Shown: positions 38,089-50,724 of the stretch, one piece after another | Numbering within the stretch: the first letter of the stretch is position 1 | How the letters are laid out: every line of letters starts with the position of its first letter | Source: Nageia nagi | Taxonomy: Eukaryota; Pinophyta | DNA: 64,000 bases | Assembly: GCA_050084985.1 (NCBI GenBank) | Contig: JBITNC010000001.1 | Span: 105,772,001-105,836,000 of the forward strand | Direction of reading: 5' to 3' | Program-made: the position numbers and the translations under genes | The notes under the pieces: model-generated | Told to the model about the DNA's origin: nothing | Databases searched by the model: none | What the model saw: the letters and a program-made list of their open reading frames with translations, nothing else

Positions 38089-40420
38089 TTAGGAATGAGT
38101 TGTTAAATATGCCCATGGTCTTGTTCTTTTTGGCTTATCATTTTCTTTTAGTTCTAGGAAAGAGACATTCTTTTGATTAATTAGGTATTGAATCTTGTTG
38201 AGTAATGTCACATAATACTTTGTTGCATGACCTCTTTGTTGGTGATACTTGTATAACTCATTTGAATTGCACTCATTTGGTACTCTTGCTATAAAGGATG
38301 GCTCAGTTGTAGGCTTTAGTGGTGGAACCAATAACTTTTTTTGATTAAGGCCCTTGTTACTTCATCAATGTCATCATAGATGGGTGTGAATTTCCTTATA
38401 GTAAATGTTTGGTATTTTTTATAGAGTGATTTCTCTTCTTTGTCAAATTTTTGAAATTTAGTTGATGCTACTATAGGTTGTTGTATCTATTCCACTTTGG
38501 CTACAATTTTTTTCTTCTTGAGAATGATCCTATTTATTTTGATGTTGAGGCTATGAAGGTGATTTATCCCTTTTTCTCTTTGATTTAGGTTTCCAATGTC
38601 CATATATAATATTGAATTATTCCTTTTCCAATAATGATTGTAGAAATGCATCAAGTGGTAGCATGTGATAATTAAAATATTCTACTATATACTTTGATTG
38701 AAGTGCCTCTAAGAATTCCATGATCTTCATGTCATCATCAACATGAACTTTATTAGCCTTTTTAGTCTTAAATCTGATAAAATTCTCCATAGATTATCAT
38801 TCTCTTTTCCTGAACTTCATCAAATCATTAAATGTAAATTTATTTGCAATACAAAGGTGATAATGATTGCAAAATAGAATCTTCAATTGTGGAAAACTAG
38901 TAATGCTAGCATGTGGCAATTTGTTTAACCATTCTAAGGCTTCTCCTTTTAGAGATAAAGGGAATAACATGGCATGCAAGTCCTCATCCAAAGTGCCTAA
39001 AGATAATTCATTAGAAAAAATACACACATGAAGACAATGATCAATAGTATCGTAAAATTTTGTAAATTTCAACTCTTTTCCATAGAGTAATATAGTATTT
39101 CTAATTCACATACATAAGGGATTATTTTCTTCATTTCATTAGGTAGCTAGCTAATCCTTGACACTTAGCTATTATCTTGACTTGTTGCTATAGCCCCTCA
39201 ATTCTATCTTGAGTTATTATTGGCACTACATTCTCCAAGGGAAAAGGTGGTATGATAATTGGAATAGCTTCCCTTGCATGTTCCTATGATTGTTTAGAAT
39301 GTTGACCTTCTTCAAAGGTTGCTAGCTATTTTCCAGGTTTGAAGACTTCAAAATCTCTTATTTTATCATCTCTATGATGGATGATGTTATGTAATGTGGA
39401 TGAGAAAAACCATTATCTATCAATATAAGACATCAATATCATGTTCTTCCTATTTTATTTTAGAATTTTTGTACACTTGATGTCATTTTCTTCTTGATTC
39501 CATCTGGGTAATGGTTACATAGCTTGGGAAAGTAGTCTATCTACTTCTTCTTCCTAATATTTTCACTTATTTCTATAAGTGTAATGGATTGGTTGCTTAT
39601 TCATATTTTCAAATAATCCTATCTTTTTTGTATAATCATTTTGCACTTTTTGAAGAAACCATTTGTAGTATTTAATCTTTTCAAGGATACTCATGTTTTT
39701 TATAGCCTAATCATTGACTAAATGGAGAAATTTTGTTCTAATCTTGTTATATTCCTTTGACCAATCTAGATATGGTGCATCAACCTCTGCTAGAAGGTTA
39801 TTGATTTCTTCATATTTTGTAGGATATTCTTGCTCACATTCATCCTAAAAAAAAAAATCTATATCATCATCAAAATATGGAACTTGTTTATCCTATCTAT
39901 TATATTCAATTTGTGTGGTTGGACCATTGTTATCATTAGGTGAAATTGTATTATCAACCCAAGCTTCTTGATGAATTAAATCTTACAATGTAGTAGGTTG
40001 AATAAGCTTTTCACTAATTCTATTGATTAGATCAATGATATCCTATTGCTTTTCTTGAGCTACATCCATAATAGGAACTAATAAAGGAACTAGAGCTATT
40101 AACTCTGCCTGAGGCTCAACATCTACACTAAGGTTAGTGCTAGCACTGATGTGGGGAACCATGCCAGCTTTTGGAAGGATAAATGGGTGGAAATTTGGTA
40201 TGGGAGAAGACTTATTTGAAAATAATCCCAAATTTATGTTTCAAGGCATAAGATTCATTTCATTAGGAGGTATGTCCTCCTTGTACCTTTTACAATTCCA
40301 TATCTTGTGTTATTTTTCGACTTCTTCATCTTCAAGTGCTTCAATTGCATAAGCCTTTTCCTTAATTGGTAGTCCATTGAGAAGCTTTATGAACCTATTC
40401 TTATTCTCTTTAGAAATCAT
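38089..40420 (-). pseudogene. Ty3/gypsy-type gag remnant
   Basis: Gag forms the virus-like particle. The minus-strand segment 38,797-39,072 contains the capsid block (LSLGTLDEDLHAMLFPLSLK, then GEALEWLNKLPHASITSFPQ, LKILFCNHYH), typical of Tat-like gypsy gag. Further on, 38,089-38,331 reads ELYKYHQQRGHATKYYV, the site of a CX2-type zinc knuckle whose cysteines are now tyrosines. The N-terminal part (for example 40,043-40,231) is open but less distinctive. Stops separate the pieces. It lies opposite in strand to the PMD gene. Confidence 0.8.
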
Positions 40421-40908
40421 AACATTCTTAAATATCTCATCATCACATAATTAGGCAATGATATCCTCTTCAATTGTGATAGGAGGTTATTAATTTAGAG
40501 GAGTCTGATATCCAGTATTATCTAAATTAACCATCTGATTTACTATTTTAGTTGAATTTTTAGAGCTATATACAAAGCTCTCCTAATTTGAAATAATATT
40601 GGTAGCTTATTTATTTATTTACCCATATATATCAGTACATGGTTGTTTGGTGTGAATTTTCTCACTTCACCTTTGAACAACTTTAAGTATACCAATTCTT
40701 CTTCTCTTTGGAATTTTCTTGTCTATAAGATTAGTATTAAGATGCACATTTTTTATTACTAGTAACAAAAAATATTTTAAGCATATAATCTGTAAATAAA
40801 ATTCTTAATAGGTTTGACATTACAGTAGAATTGTAGGTTTGAAAGCAATTTTTTATTAACCCTAATTAAGAGAAATAAAACTCCATAAAAAGGTGTACAC
40901 CAATATGT

Positions 40909-41704
40909 TGATATGTACTTTTGTATCACCAAGGGTTTTATTCTAAATGAAATAAAAGTACCTAAATATTTACTATATGATTTATACAAGATAAATAACT
41001 CAAATAAACATACATTAATAAGTGAATATCTCAATGCAATAACAAAATAATGAAATCACATGGATGTCAAGATGTAAAATAAAGTTACACACACTAAAGA
41101 GAAAGGAATAAAGTGAAAGATAAATACATGTTTGTTCTTACTTATGTTAATATAGAAGATATTAAATATGAACTTATTGAAGAGTAATGATCTTCTTGTG
41201 CGAACTCCAAGGCCAACTATTGAAGAAACACCAATATGAGTGTAGATCTATAAGAGCTCAGCATAGGCATGAATTTCAACATGGGTATGAATGTTCTTGA
41301 AGAATGAGGTTCTCCAATAAGGATCGATGATAATAGACATGATGACAAGTTTAACTAAGAATATTATTGCAAAATTAGATAACATATATGCACTCGAGTA
41401 ATAACAAGATTCTAGTATTAATAGGTAATATTTAGAAACACCCCAGTGTAGGGTACCAACTATCAAGATGTAATCTTGACATGCTTTCACCAAGTTTGAG
41501 ATACTTATATTTACATTAGGCATGATTCACCATTTGATCCCTTGAATATTAATTAAAGCCATCTTGGTGTACCAAACATAAAATTTAAGAACAAATACTA
41601 AGAAATATGTGATAATATCATAAAATATTAGTAAATATGATTAAATATGTGTGTAAAGTTGCACCTAAGTGGGATCATATTAAGGGTACCAATTTCAAGT
41701 ATCA
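40909..41704 (-). repeat. 5' LTR of the PMD-bearing element
   Basis: Direct repeat of 32,131-32,928, almost the same length, with the same TGATATGT start and TATCA end. The bases next to it on the inner side (minus strand TTGGTGTACACC) may be the primer-binding site, but I cannot assign its tRNA. Confidence 0.9.
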
Positions 41705-43010
41705 ATAAAATCCTATTAGTTGATTCATGTAGATATCCACATCTAATTCATTATTTAGAAAAACACTTTTAACATCAATTTGAAAAAATTTTCATCCCTA
41801 AGTTGTTGAAAGAGCAAGGATTAACATGATTGTGGGCATCTTTTCCATTGAAGCAAAGGTTTTCTCATAATCAACTCTGTATTTTTTAACAAAACCCTTG
41901 GCTACAAACCTTGCCTTATACTTCTTAATTTCTCTAACTAAATTTTATTTGATCTTGTTAATCTACTTATTACCAATCACATTTCATTCATTAAGATAGG
42001 GAACCACATCCCAAGTTTAATTTTTTATTAGAGCCTCATATTCTACATTAATATCCAACTAGTTTAGTGCAATACAAGAGTCATCAAGATCATCCAATTT
42101 CTCATAAGAACTATATTACTTAGGAATTCAATTTAACTTTACATCCCTCAAGATGAAAACTACTCTAAAAGAAGTAGAGCCTATAGCCTCTATGCTAACT
42201 ATCATAGGCCATAAAGATACACTTTTTGGATCTCTTATCCAACTTCTTTCTTTTCTTAGAAATAATGAAGGCATAGGCATCACAACCAACAACCTTAAGG
42301 TGAGCGATGTTAGGCTTATTTACCATCCATACCTCCTACCTCATATAGGGTTTTGCCTTCAACTACTTTTATAGAGAACCTATTTAGGGTATAGATCATA
42401 GTGTTAATAGCCTCACCCCATAAGAAACTAGGGAGATTTCCTAACATGCACCTAGTCATTTCTTGAATAATTCTAATCTTCCTTTCAATGTTATTTTGTT
42501 GAGGGGGGTGTAAGGAATCATGAACTACCTCTTAATCCCGTATTTGGCATAAAATCCATTAAACCTATTTCTATCATATTCTCCTCCAATGTTAGTTCTC
42601 AACATATTTAGTTTAAATTCAATCTAATTTTCAACAAAGGTTTTGAAATCCCAAAGATTTGAACATTATGTTTTGAGTAGATACCCATAGGTTATTCTAC
42701 TAAGGTCATCATGGGAAGTACTTTTAAGTGACATGGGCCTATATAAATGCATCAATTTGAGGACTTGATATGTCCTTATGTCTTTATCCTCCTTAATGTT
42801 TTTCCTTATAGGTCAACAAAGAGGTGAGATTTTCGGTAATCTTTACACAAAGATTTGAATCTCTATAGTCTATGAGGCATAGTAGAAGGATAAAACTTTA
42901 GAAGGCCTATTATCAACTATTTTCCCATATTCTTATTCATTACCAACTTTCAATCTCATGGTATTTAAGTATTATGTTGTCCCAAATTACTAATGCAACA
43001 TTATTTGAGA
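41705..43010 (-). pseudogene. Ty1/copia integrase and RT, upstream half
   Basis: On the minus strand: LRTNIGGEYDRNRFNGFYAK (integrase D-N-GGEY block, about 42,590), YGIKR...IPYTP, LGACYLGNLPSFLWGEAINT (about 42,430), then RT YKARFVAKGF, VDYEKTFASMEKMPTIMLIL and FFQIDVKSVFLNNELDVDIY, MNQLIGF. The frame stops exactly at the 41,704 LTR edge, and RT resumes at 32,130. The original copia was therefore intact across this point before the insertion. Confidence 0.9.
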
Positions 43011-43359
43011 GAAGTTTCAAACACATATAATTCAATCACAAGGAAATTTGATTAAAAGATCATAAGCTATACAAAATCCATGAAGTCAAACAAATACCAA
43101 AATTATTATGCCACTAAGTTAGGTTTTACAAGCCACATCAAGTCAACTTGACCATTCCATAAATAATGCCATCTTAACTATAGAAAGTCATAACTCAATA
43201 TACATAAGTTCTTTTTTTTTACAAACATGTTAATTTAGAGCTTTATGATATTCTTCAACAATACTAACTCATAGATAAGAACAATCCACAAATAATGCCA
43301 ATCTTGATCATGATACTAATCATGATGCAAGTGATGGATGAAGGTAGCACTAATCCATT

Positions 43360-43460
43360 AACATGGATTTAACTTCCATCAATGCATAAATACACTTCCC
43401 AGCAATGGAAGTAAATTGGCATCTATAATAGATAAACTTCCCAATAATGGAAGTGATATG
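43360..43460. repeat. Two-unit tandem duplication
   Basis: The phrase aaac/tacttccca.caatggaagt occurs twice about 50 bp apart, just outside the 48-bp array. Confidence 0.6.
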
Positions 43461-43484
43461 GCATAAATTTGTATAATAGTTGTA

Positions 43485-43910
43485 ATTTTGGAGAAGGGAA
43501 AACCTTTTGAACCACTCCAATAGGTTGCAACTTTGGAGAAGGGTAAATCTTTTCACTCCATCAAAAATTTTCAATCATGGATAAGTGTAAACCTTGTTAA
43601 CCACTCCATCAAAAAATTTCAATCATGGAGAAGGGTGAAACTTTTTAACCACTCCATAAAAAAATTTCAATCATGGAGAAGGATTAACCTTTTTAACCAC
43701 TCCATCAAAAATTTTAATCATGGAGAAGGATGAGCCTTTTTAACCACTCTATCAAAAAAATTTAATCATGAAGAAGGGTGAATCTTTTTAACCACTCCAT
43801 AAAAAATTTTCAATCATGGAGAAGGATGAACTTTTTTAACCACTCCACCAAAAAATTTCAATCATGAAGAAGGGTGAACCTTTTTAACCACTTCATCAAA
43901 ATTTTTGATT
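43485..43910. repeat. 48-bp tandem array, about nine units
   Basis: Unit of the form aaccactccatcaaaaaat, ttcaatcatggagaaggg, tgaaccttttt. Because 48 is a multiple of three, a frame stays open across several units (43,533-43,733), repeating a SIKKFQSWRR phrase. I regard that as a by-product of the period. Confidence 0.9.
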
Positions 43911-44559
43911 TTCTAGTAAGAATGAAAAATGTAAACACTTTTCAAAAGTAGATAGACATCAATATAAAAAAATAGGCATAAACTTGTTACGACAAAAGGT
44001 ACTTATTCTTTTACACAAAATAACTTCAGACCATATAGTGTTGAATATCATGCATAAGATGCTAAGGTTTTATTTTCATGAGATTATTTTTCAATTAATA
44101 ATGCCACCAAATATTTACAGTTGAAGAAGTACAAATTTTAATCCATTCAAGAGATTAAGGCATATATATAAAAATAAGATTATTACACTATATAATAAAT
44201 GCAATTTATTGACTAAATTAATCAACTACACATGTTGAATTTATTTAACCAAGGTAATAACCAAATCATGTTAATTGTTCACATCTTAACAAATATCTTC
44301 AATCATATATCTCATACATCTAACATTTTGTCATAACCAAGTAATATTGTTGAGGGGTAGAGTTGAGGTTGTTTTCTTGTTTAAAAATTAGGCCTTCACC
44401 TAGATGGCCACGTGAAGCCTAAGTCCTACCAATCCTCAACTAGTTTCCTTGGGTTAGTAATATACTCTCATAGGAGGAGTAATACCTATTTTTCAAGGGT
44501 ATTATGTATGTTGGATTGGCAAAATTATTACCTTGATTAGGTTTTGAGTTATCCTTATT
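43911..44559. other. No gene recognised
   Basis: AT-rich; no open frame or motif supported. Confidence 0.4.
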
Positions 44560-45060
44560 AGATTATCAAGATAGTCCTTGAACGGATGTGCAAACATGTG
44601 GTATTACTACACACATATTTGCCCACCTATATTGAGTTATGTCAAGACTAATAGAGGATTTAGGTTCAATTAAGAAGTACATATTTTACACCATTTGGAT
44701 CATCTAACTGAAGGTTCTAGTCTACCTTATGTTCCCCTCATGGCTTCCTAAACATGTTATGTTCCAGAATATACATGTGGATGAGGTCATTTTAGGGGGT
44801 GCACTTTCAATGTTTGATATTTTTTTAAAAATAAAAGAAAATTACTTAACATAAAGTAAAGTGATTTATTTTAAAATGATACATCATACAAAATTGAAAC
44901 CTAAGAGTTTTCAATAGGTTTTATTACTAACCTCAAGTGGACCTCTTTACAATGAGTGAGTTCATTAATTTTAAGTAGTTAAAAAAGAGTCTCCCCCCTT
45001 TTACTTAAAAAAAAAAACTTTAGTAAAAAAAAGTTCCCCTTCAATATTTAAAAAGTGTAG
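44560..45060 (-). repeat. Dispersed repeat, inverted copy of 55.2-56.16 kb
   Basis: The reverse complement of 44,570-44,820 matches 55,890-56,160 in order. For example, aatggtg.aaa..(a/t)gtacttcttaatt and ataggtgg(a/g)caaa.atgtgtgtagt are shared. The adjacent homopolymer-rich part (44,985-45,055) corresponds loosely to 55,340-55,460. Probably two LTR fragments of one family. Confidence 0.75.
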
Positions 45061-45279
45061 ATGCCTAAAAATGATTTATCATTTATTTAATAATTAAACT
45101 TATTTAAATATTAAAAGCAATATTATATATATCAAGATAAATTTGATGTTACAATTTAATGCCATGTGTTATATTAAATGCAATATCATTTACCATGGTT
45201 CATGTTTTAAAGTATCTTGAATGCAACAAAGATTATATAATTACTATAAGTTGACTTTCACTACTTTCTATTTCCTTCT

Positions 45280-45300
45280 AGGGTATAAATATGGGAGTTG
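45280..45300 (+). promoter_or_regulatory. Possible LTR TATA box
   Basis: gggtataaatatgggagttg resembles a plant LTR core promoter on the plus strand. There is no supporting transcript unit beyond the decayed ORF at 46 kb. Confidence 0.35.
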
Positions 45301-45323
45301 AAGGTTGAAATCCCTATTATATC

Positions 45324-45387
45324 TCTCTAATAGGTGGTTGTCCTATAAATCATACTTTTGGTATCTTTAGATGCCACCTATTAGAGA
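45324..45387. repeat. Short inverted repeat (hairpin)
   Basis: Arms tctctaataggtgg (45,324-45,337) and ccacctattagaga (45,374-45,387) are perfect complements with a 36-base loop. They lie 30-100 bp downstream of the TATA-like box, so an RNA hairpin near a transcript start is possible. Confidence 0.7.
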
Positions 45388-46036
45388 ATTTATTATGCTC
45401 TAAGTTTTTATGACATGATATCTTTTGTACATGACTCAATTTTGTAGGTTTCAAAGCATCCGCATCGTAGAGTTGGCATGCTACATGACCATAAGATCTT
45501 GCAATCCATAGCTACAAAATAGAAGAGATAAAGAAGGTTGGTTTAAATGCTTCATTATCACCATCAATCCCATCTATGATTTGATCCAATCCTCCATGTA
45601 CCATTGTCATACCTTAAGGATTGTATTATTGTAATTAGGTGCACACTTTTCATTTATTTATCTATGTATTAGAATAAGTATCATCTCATGTACTTATTTT
45701 GTATTTATAATTATTATCTACATAATTTTAAGGTTAAATTTTTGGTGAACATCCTTATTTAGAGACTCATGAATCCATTTTAACTCCTTTTTCTTCCTTT
45801 ACCTGATGTTCTTAGAATAGTTACTCACTAAAATGATAAAACTAGGGTTGTTCTACCTATTTCCTTATGCTAATTTTCATCAAAGAACAACCTATAATTT
45901 CTATAGGGAATATTCATTTTGATGAAATTAGGAGTACTAGGGTTAATCTTGATATACCTCCTAAATTTTGTGAACCTCATCCACATGATAGAATAGCAAT
46001 CGATGAAGAAGAATCATAATCAATTAATTCTATTTT

Positions 46037-46890
46037 TTGTATGAATATTATTGGTCAAATCCTAATATATTTAATATGGACTTTGTTGATGATGATTTTG
46101 AAAGTATAAATCAAGATAGCTCTAAGGGTTCATCTACAAGTGAATCTAAAACTAATGATTTAGATGTTATTCCTATAAATATAATAGCTATAAAAGAATT
46201 GATTACTCATACTTATAGAATGGAATATTTTGTTACAAATAATAGTGAAGCTATTATGAATGTTTTGATAAAACATGAGCTATTAGAGTTGGAGTTTGGT
46301 ACTCCACTATCGTCGAATTCTTTGATTCGATATAAAAATGTAGTCTCATTGATATGAAGAATTTCTTCTATGAAAACAAAGGATGTTGATATCATTTCAA
46401 ATTGTTTGGGTGTTGTTCACACAAAAAAAGAACTTGTGAATGTTCTAGAAACAGGTTCGATTGATGACATTCCTATACATAATGAAGAAGATGAGAAACC
46501 TTAGGTAGATATTCCAAAAGAACTAGAAACAAGTGTGTTACATAACTACATCTTTCATGATGATGGTAAGGGTATTCTAATTGAACTTAAAAAGCTAAAA
46601 TGATGCATGATCAAATTAATGCTTTAATTAATAGAGCTTATGAAAAGAAACCTAATTGGACTAGAGAAGAACATGATATTATATTTGATGTTCTAATTGA
46701 GGCATAAGAATCGGATACCTTTCAAAAAGCCATTGATGATCAACAATTAGACTTCATGTCTGAATTGTTAGATAACATAGAGGAACAAATAACTAATAGA
46801 ATTGGTCCCTTCTTGAATTTAAAAGAAATCAAATTAAGAAAAGAATCTCAAATACCTATTCCACAACCTATACCTTCCCCTTCTCCATAA
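46037..46890 (+). pseudogene. Decayed acidic ORF, unrecognised
   Basis: 46,037-46,357 is open (106 codons) and acidic (FVDDDFESINQDSSKG). After a stop, further frames read IHNEEDEKP, then (from about 46,600) MMHDQINALINRAYEKKPNW, TREEHDIIFDVLIEAQESD and LLDNIEEQITNRIGPF, ending in a proline-rich IPIPQPIPSPSP. The composition is clearly protein-like across frameshifts. The position after a TATA-like box suggests a retroelement leading ORF (gag-like), but no defining motif is present. Confidence 0.4.
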
Positions 46891-48454
46891 TAAAGCACAA
46901 TTGAGATAACCCTAACAAAGTATTGATGTCAACTAAATACAAGTGTGGAACTAAATGAAAATAAATTGAAACTTGCTCAAAATTAAATGGAAGTAAAATC
47001 ATCTAGGTATAGGATGACTATAGAGTTATTTGGACAACCTACAAAATCATTCAAGTAGGGGATGATTTGTAGTCAAAATCAATGAGATGAAGGACAATTT
47101 GATTTGGAGTTAGATTGAGTCTATAATATTTTCATATCTTATTCTATTCATTCCTAGTAGATCTTCTTGCAAGTTTCATACAATATTAACTACATAAACT
47201 CTCTAAATAATGGGAAACATCAAACTTTACAATTCACAAAAATAATGGCAAGAATCTTGAAAACTCTTCTTAGCTTTCCAAATCTAGGGGAAGTAGGATC
47301 CCATCATGATCACCATTTGTAAATACCTAATTTCTTTCAAGTAAACACTCAACACACCTTGTGAGTAATTCAAGGACAAATATGTATTTTCATACTAATT
47401 TTCCTATGTTGTGATAAGCCAATTTGACAAGATATGAGGTGAGAGATATTACTTTTTTCTTGATGTGTTCAAATGATGTCTAAACAATAAAATGAAGACA
47501 AGAGTTATTGGGAAGCCTCAAATCACAAGGTCTATGGCCTTGTGATTAATCAAGAGGGGTGAACCCCAACTTAATAAAAATATAGGTCCCTTAATCTTCA
47601 ATCAACAAGATGATATAAATAAATGATATGCCTATAATACAAATGATAAGATCTATAGACTATGACAATATGTAAACAAGCTTTGAAAATATTTAAGATG
47701 AAGATTCAAGATATGTAATAAACAAGCCTATATGCACCTATGAACAAAGTATGCCAAAAATATATGGATAAGTTGATAAATCAAAAGTGGATCTAGGAAA
47801 TTTTATACTCACAAATGATAAATGAAATCCAAACCCTAACATTAGACCTTAAAGGATCTTTAGCCTACAATCCCTATATGAAAATCAAATAAGAAAAGGT
47901 ACAATATTAATGAAGGATACAAGTTTGTAGTTATGAATTAAAATAAGATTAAAACTTGCAACAAATCATGAAATCAATCATCAATATCATAAAGATTTCA
48001 AAGCCACAAAGATACCTTAATCTATCATGGATGGAGAAGAGATCCTAATGTTTCAAAGGTGTATGTTCAAAATTTGATGTTCTAACCCTTTAAATGATAT
48101 CACAAGGCTCATATTCACACTCAAAATGTCCAAAATGCTTAGAGTGCTTATGAAAAATGATGTTTCAATCCTTGAAAAGTGAGCCCATTTCACTTATTTA
48201 TAAATAGAATAGTCAAAATCATTCCAATGATAATGACCTACATGATCATCTAAATGATTAGCAAATTATCTATATGACTATAAAATAATGTTAAAAATTA
48301 TCTAAAGTGTTGAAATATTATCAATTGAATCATGCACGTTAGTTCTACATGATATGATACAATAATACAAGTACCATAATATCAATAAAACATCATCAAT
48401 AAGATAAAATACAATTTTAGGGTGTTCATAGAAAGTATCTAATGCAATATCATT
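46891..48454. other. No gene recognised
   Basis: AT-rich; possibly the remainder of the element that carried the 46-kb ORF. No LTR pair found. Confidence 0.4.
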
Positions 48455-48800
48455 TATTATATTTTATAACAAGAGTTACAACTCTTTCCAAATCCCTCCA
48501 TAACCAATAATAAAATAAGTTACTTTTGAACTAGTTAAATAATGCTTAATTTAATATATACTTTACAAGGTTATTATATGCACCCGATGCCCATGGTGGA
48601 AGGACTAGAAGTGGTATGGAGATACATCTTTATAATTACAAGGAAGTAATGAGATATGAGTATCTTTTTCATCTCTTGCCAATGTTTAATAACTTTACTT
48701 TCCATTAGATTCCTTCCTCTCTTAGATATATTTGAGCTCATTGCTTCCATATAACCTACTCTACTTTCTCTAAACCCTATAAAACATTTTTTAAATTCAA
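48455..48800 (+). repeat. Dispersed repeat, copy 2 (first copy at 11 kb)
   Basis: Same orientation and block order as 10,985-11,345, including ataacaagagt, ctttacaaggttat and gatgcccatg.tggaaggactagaa. Confidence 0.75.
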
Positions 48801-50560
48801 GCCTAATCTAACAAGGACTCGTATTTGGTAAATTTATTACCCTTATCAAAGTTTCCAACCTCCTATGCCCTTTTCTTAACACACTTGAAGATCTTTCAAT
48901 ATATCATTTAGTAGTGCAATAAGGAATAAGATGTGTAGAAGTGGATTTTTACTTTATTTTAATTTTTATTACACACATATTTACATAGAAATAAGATGTT
49001 CATGGTGATCCCCATATCCCACTTTTTATGGAAATATGGTATATCTTTAGAGTTATTAACATAATATTTTCCTAATTATAATTTTAGCAACATGATTAAT
49101 GTTATGTTATCTATTTTTTTTATAGATATTTATCAATGCTAAAATAATTTCTATATAATTAGCCACCTCTAGGAGCTAATATAACATTGGAGGAGTGTTC
49201 CCTGCAGAGTAAAAAAAAATCTTACCTAAGCCTCCCTCTAAAGTTTATGCGATAATAGTGGTTGCAAAACAACTCAAAAAATAGAGCACCAAAGTTACAA
49301 AGTGTTATAATTATAGATAAGAGTGCTAAAGTTGTAGAGTGATAGAGTTACAAATAAGACCCCCAAAGTTGTAGAGTACCAAAGTTATAAAGAAAAGTAC
49401 CATTTTTATAAATGGAAGACTAAATGAGCTCAAAATGAGGAAAACAAAATATGGTTGGAAAGAACTTTATAATAAGTATCCAAAAATATAAAAATATTAA
49501 ATATTGAAATTTAGTTTTAGGACCACTAGAGTATTGAACAAAAACATGAAAGTTTGGGTAGTATTGCCAAACATTATGCACAAAATGATTTAAACATATT
49601 TTTCAAAGGTGACAATGAATGGTCAAACATAAATGAAACAAGGCACGTGATATTCAGATAAAAACATCTTTCTAATATCCTTCCAATGGTGTATTATATT
49701 TTGTAAATAGAATAACACAATAATTTATTAAGCTCCAAATTAGGTTGCTTATAATTTTATAAAATCTAGACTATAGAATACTAGAAAATAGAGTAAGCTG
49801 AAAAAATGGATTTTCACCTTCCATTTGTTACTTCATAGTTTGAAAACTTGTTCAATACAACTAAATTGTTGTTCAACTTTATAAAACTAATCAAATTAAA
49901 GAATCTAAGTTGTTACAAACAAACTAACAGTCCAAAAGTTGTTACAAACTAATTTATTCCTACTATTACATATCATTTTATTCTATAGTTATAAAAGGAG
50001 TTTCAATTTATTTTTATTGATCACAAATGCCACATGGTCAACACCATATTCCAACACCCTCACCATAAGGTCATTCACAATCTTGCCAACGATGTTTCTT
50101 GAGTTTTTCTAATAATCGTTGAGCCCCTCTCCTTGATGAAGTTAGTTGAGGATCTTAGAAGACACATGGGCTTGCTTAGATAAGCTAGCTACTCTTACTT
50201 TAATCATCTCCTCGATTAAAAACATATCCATAATCATTGAGCTCAATCTTGACTCTTCTTATGATCAAGAGAAAGTAAGGAACTTCATCATTTACATGAG
50301 GTTAGAGCTCATGTCCAATATTGTAAAAGTAAGTGATACCTAAAAGTACCTAATCAAATACGAATCATGATATGAAAAAACATGAAACTTATGAACTCAT
50401 GATTTTTTTTTAAATGTTACTTATTCATTAATATTATTAATAATTAAAAATATTTTTAACCTCTATTTTGTTGAAATACATACATACATACTTTTTATTG
50501 TAAAATTTTATTACTGTTTATATTATATTAATATAATATGACATAGAAATTTGAAAGAAC
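48801..50560. other. No gene recognised
   Basis: AT-rich. A short phrase with aaagttgtagagt recurs four or five times at 49,280-49,400, giving a small irregular repeat. The open frame 50,146-50,343 has no known motif. Confidence 0.4.
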
Positions 50561-50710
50561 CTAGATCCATATCTTTATATTTATAAAGAGATGAAGTCTC
50601 TATTTACATATGGTTTAGTATTATTAAAGATGTCATAGCATTTTTATAGAGTTATGAGATCATCTAAATGAAGACTTGCTTTCTTTATAAACATATAAAT
50701 ACGGATCTAG
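50561..50710. mobile_element. 150-bp inverted-repeat (MITE-like) element
   Basis: Starts ctagatcc and ends ggatctag. Each end is part of an arm of about 38 bp (catatctttatatttataaa near the left; its complement reads gtatttatatgtttataaag). No transposase. A partial relative of one arm lies at 25,477-25,535. Confidence 0.65.
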
Positions 50711-50724
50711 CATCTCTGAAAGTT

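Larger units (their letters stand above)
32131..41704 (-). mobile_element. LTR retrotransposon with gag and an antisense PMD gene
   Basis: Flanked by direct LTRs of 798 and 796 bp (32,131-32,928 and 40,909-41,704), both starting TGATATGT and ending TCA. It sits inside the RT of an older copia element. The minus strand carries a Ty3/gypsy-type gag. I found no protease, RT or integrase, so it resembles gag-only (TR-GAG-like) non-autonomous elements. Between gag and the 3' LTR, on the opposite strand, lies a decayed plant mobile domain gene with promoter remnants. A tandem repeat sits between that gene and the LTR. Substitutions between the LTRs show that the insertion is old. No target-site duplication could be confirmed. 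The segment at 59.6-64 kb appears to be a younger relative. Confidence 0.85.

Noticed and set aside
32131-41704. Target-site duplication around the inserted LTR element
   Set aside because: The bases next to the LTRs (gcttt on the left, ataaa on the right) do not match, so none is claimed although the copia reading frame supports the insertion point.
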